Shown: piece by piece, positions 63,580 to 64,000 of the stretch | Numbering within the stretch: position 1 is the stretch's first letter | Layout of the letters: each line of letters begins with the position of its first letter | Assembly (NCBI GenBank): GCA_963969495.1 | Contig: OZ018317.1 | Coordinates: forward strand, 221,642,235 to 221,706,234 | Origin: Ceratothoa steindachneri | Taxonomy: Eukaryota; Arthropoda; Malacostraca; Isopoda; Cymothoidae | Direction: 5' to 3' | Length of the DNA: 64,000 nt | Notes under the pieces: generated by a model | Databases searched by the model: none | Told to the model about the DNA's origin: nothing | Seen by the model: only the letters and a program-made list of their open reading frames with translations | Translations under genes and position numbers: made by a program

Positions 63580-64000
63580 CTTGGAAGAACATTTCCTAGA
63601 GGAAGCTGGTATTGAGATCTTCTGGGTTGGTTTTCACCAGATTCAGTTGTTTACCGTTTAACGAAGGCAATTTTGAAAGGAATCCGAATATGCTAGAGAC
63701 CGTGTCATATGCTTCCAGTCTCTTCCGAATTACTGTTAACAAGTGATCGATTATGGGAAGAAACACGGTGACCCTAAAATTATCCCTCCCTGAAAAAGCA
63801 GTATCTTCAGCATTACTGTCATTTCGAATGAGTTTCACACTTTTTTGTTTCTTTCTTTGGATATCTTCTTTTACACCGGCTCATATTTAAGACCAAGTTT
63901 GATATTCCCTTTCACCTCAAAGTCCTCAAAAGCATCTTATAAACTGGCAACATAATTATTCAATGACCTTAAGAGCTTCACGGCTTCGTTCAGATCCATA
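63580..64000 (-). pseudogene. hAT-superfamily (ZMYM/TTF-type) transposase-like relic, cut by window edge
   Basis: From the right edge the minus strand reads MDLNEAVKLLRSLNNYVASL, then a stop, DAFEDFEVKGNIKLGLKYEP and KKISKERNKK. It then changes frame to GRDNFRVTVFLPIIDHLLTV, IRKRLEAYDTVSSIFGFLSK and L. The order (L..A..LL..L..Y....R..F, then FRV.VF.PILD.LL..L..RF.......F.FL) is that of hAT-like proteins of the zinc-finger MYM type in arthropods. Two breaks are visible. The upstream part lies outside the window. Confidence 0.65.

Overview
The window looks like non-genic nuclear DNA of an invertebrate, most likely an arthropod and possibly a decapod crustacean (low confidence on the group). It is A+T rich. 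It holds long (TA)n arrays, several minisatellites, and a dense, old, nested collection of transposable elements with frameshifts and stops. I found no intact host gene, no rRNA gene, no CRISPR array and no bacterial-style operon. Almost everything that can be named is a relic of a DNA transposon, a non-LTR retrotransposon (LINE) or a Ty3/gypsy element.

Layout. 1-4.1 kb: a 73-bp foldback satellite, two Tc1/mariner-type transposase relics and a (TTA)n tract. 4.1-9.9 kb: a G+C-richer Jockey-like LINE on the + strand (zinc-knuckle ORF1, endonuclease), split by a CR1-like LINE on the - strand. 10.4-14.6 kb: an unidentified coding relic, a broken gene of an uncharacterised multi-copy invertebrate family (- strand) and a Tc1 fragment. 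14.7-17.1 kb: element D, a 2.34-kb inverted-repeat DNA transposon. 18-24.6 kb: a PIF/Harbinger fragment, satellites, a (TA)n hairpin, a gypsy RT fragment and an unknown coding relic. 26.3-29.9 kb: a gypsy element whose integrase lies before its reverse transcriptase, itself split by a LINE tail. 30.6-43.7 kb: an L2-like LINE end and three related Jockey-clade copies (one -, two +). 44-51 kb: (TA)n, a mariner relic, a family-like relic and minisatellites. 51.5-54.8 kb: a minisatellite interrupted by element E, a sister of element D. 55-64 kb: a (TA)n-bounded foldback repeat, a Tc1 element, tRNA-like SINEs and a hAT-like relic running off the right edge.

The most interesting system is the pair of elements D (14729-17070, - strand) and E (52278-54665, + strand). 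They have similar length (2342 and 2388 bp), imperfect terminal inverted repeats of roughly 125-140 bp, CAC ends flanked on both sides by TTA, and the same single gene. That gene encodes an uncharacterised protein with an N-terminal Cys/His zinc-finger-like segment and a core that could be an RNase H-like transposase. Both copies have a splice acceptor just before the start codon. Copy E also seems to keep a 161-nt coding intron that copy D lacks. I know the protein as an abundant unannotated arthropod family and do not know it to be assigned to a named transposase superfamily. The second highlight is the gypsy element with order gag-integrase-reverse transcriptase-RNase H.
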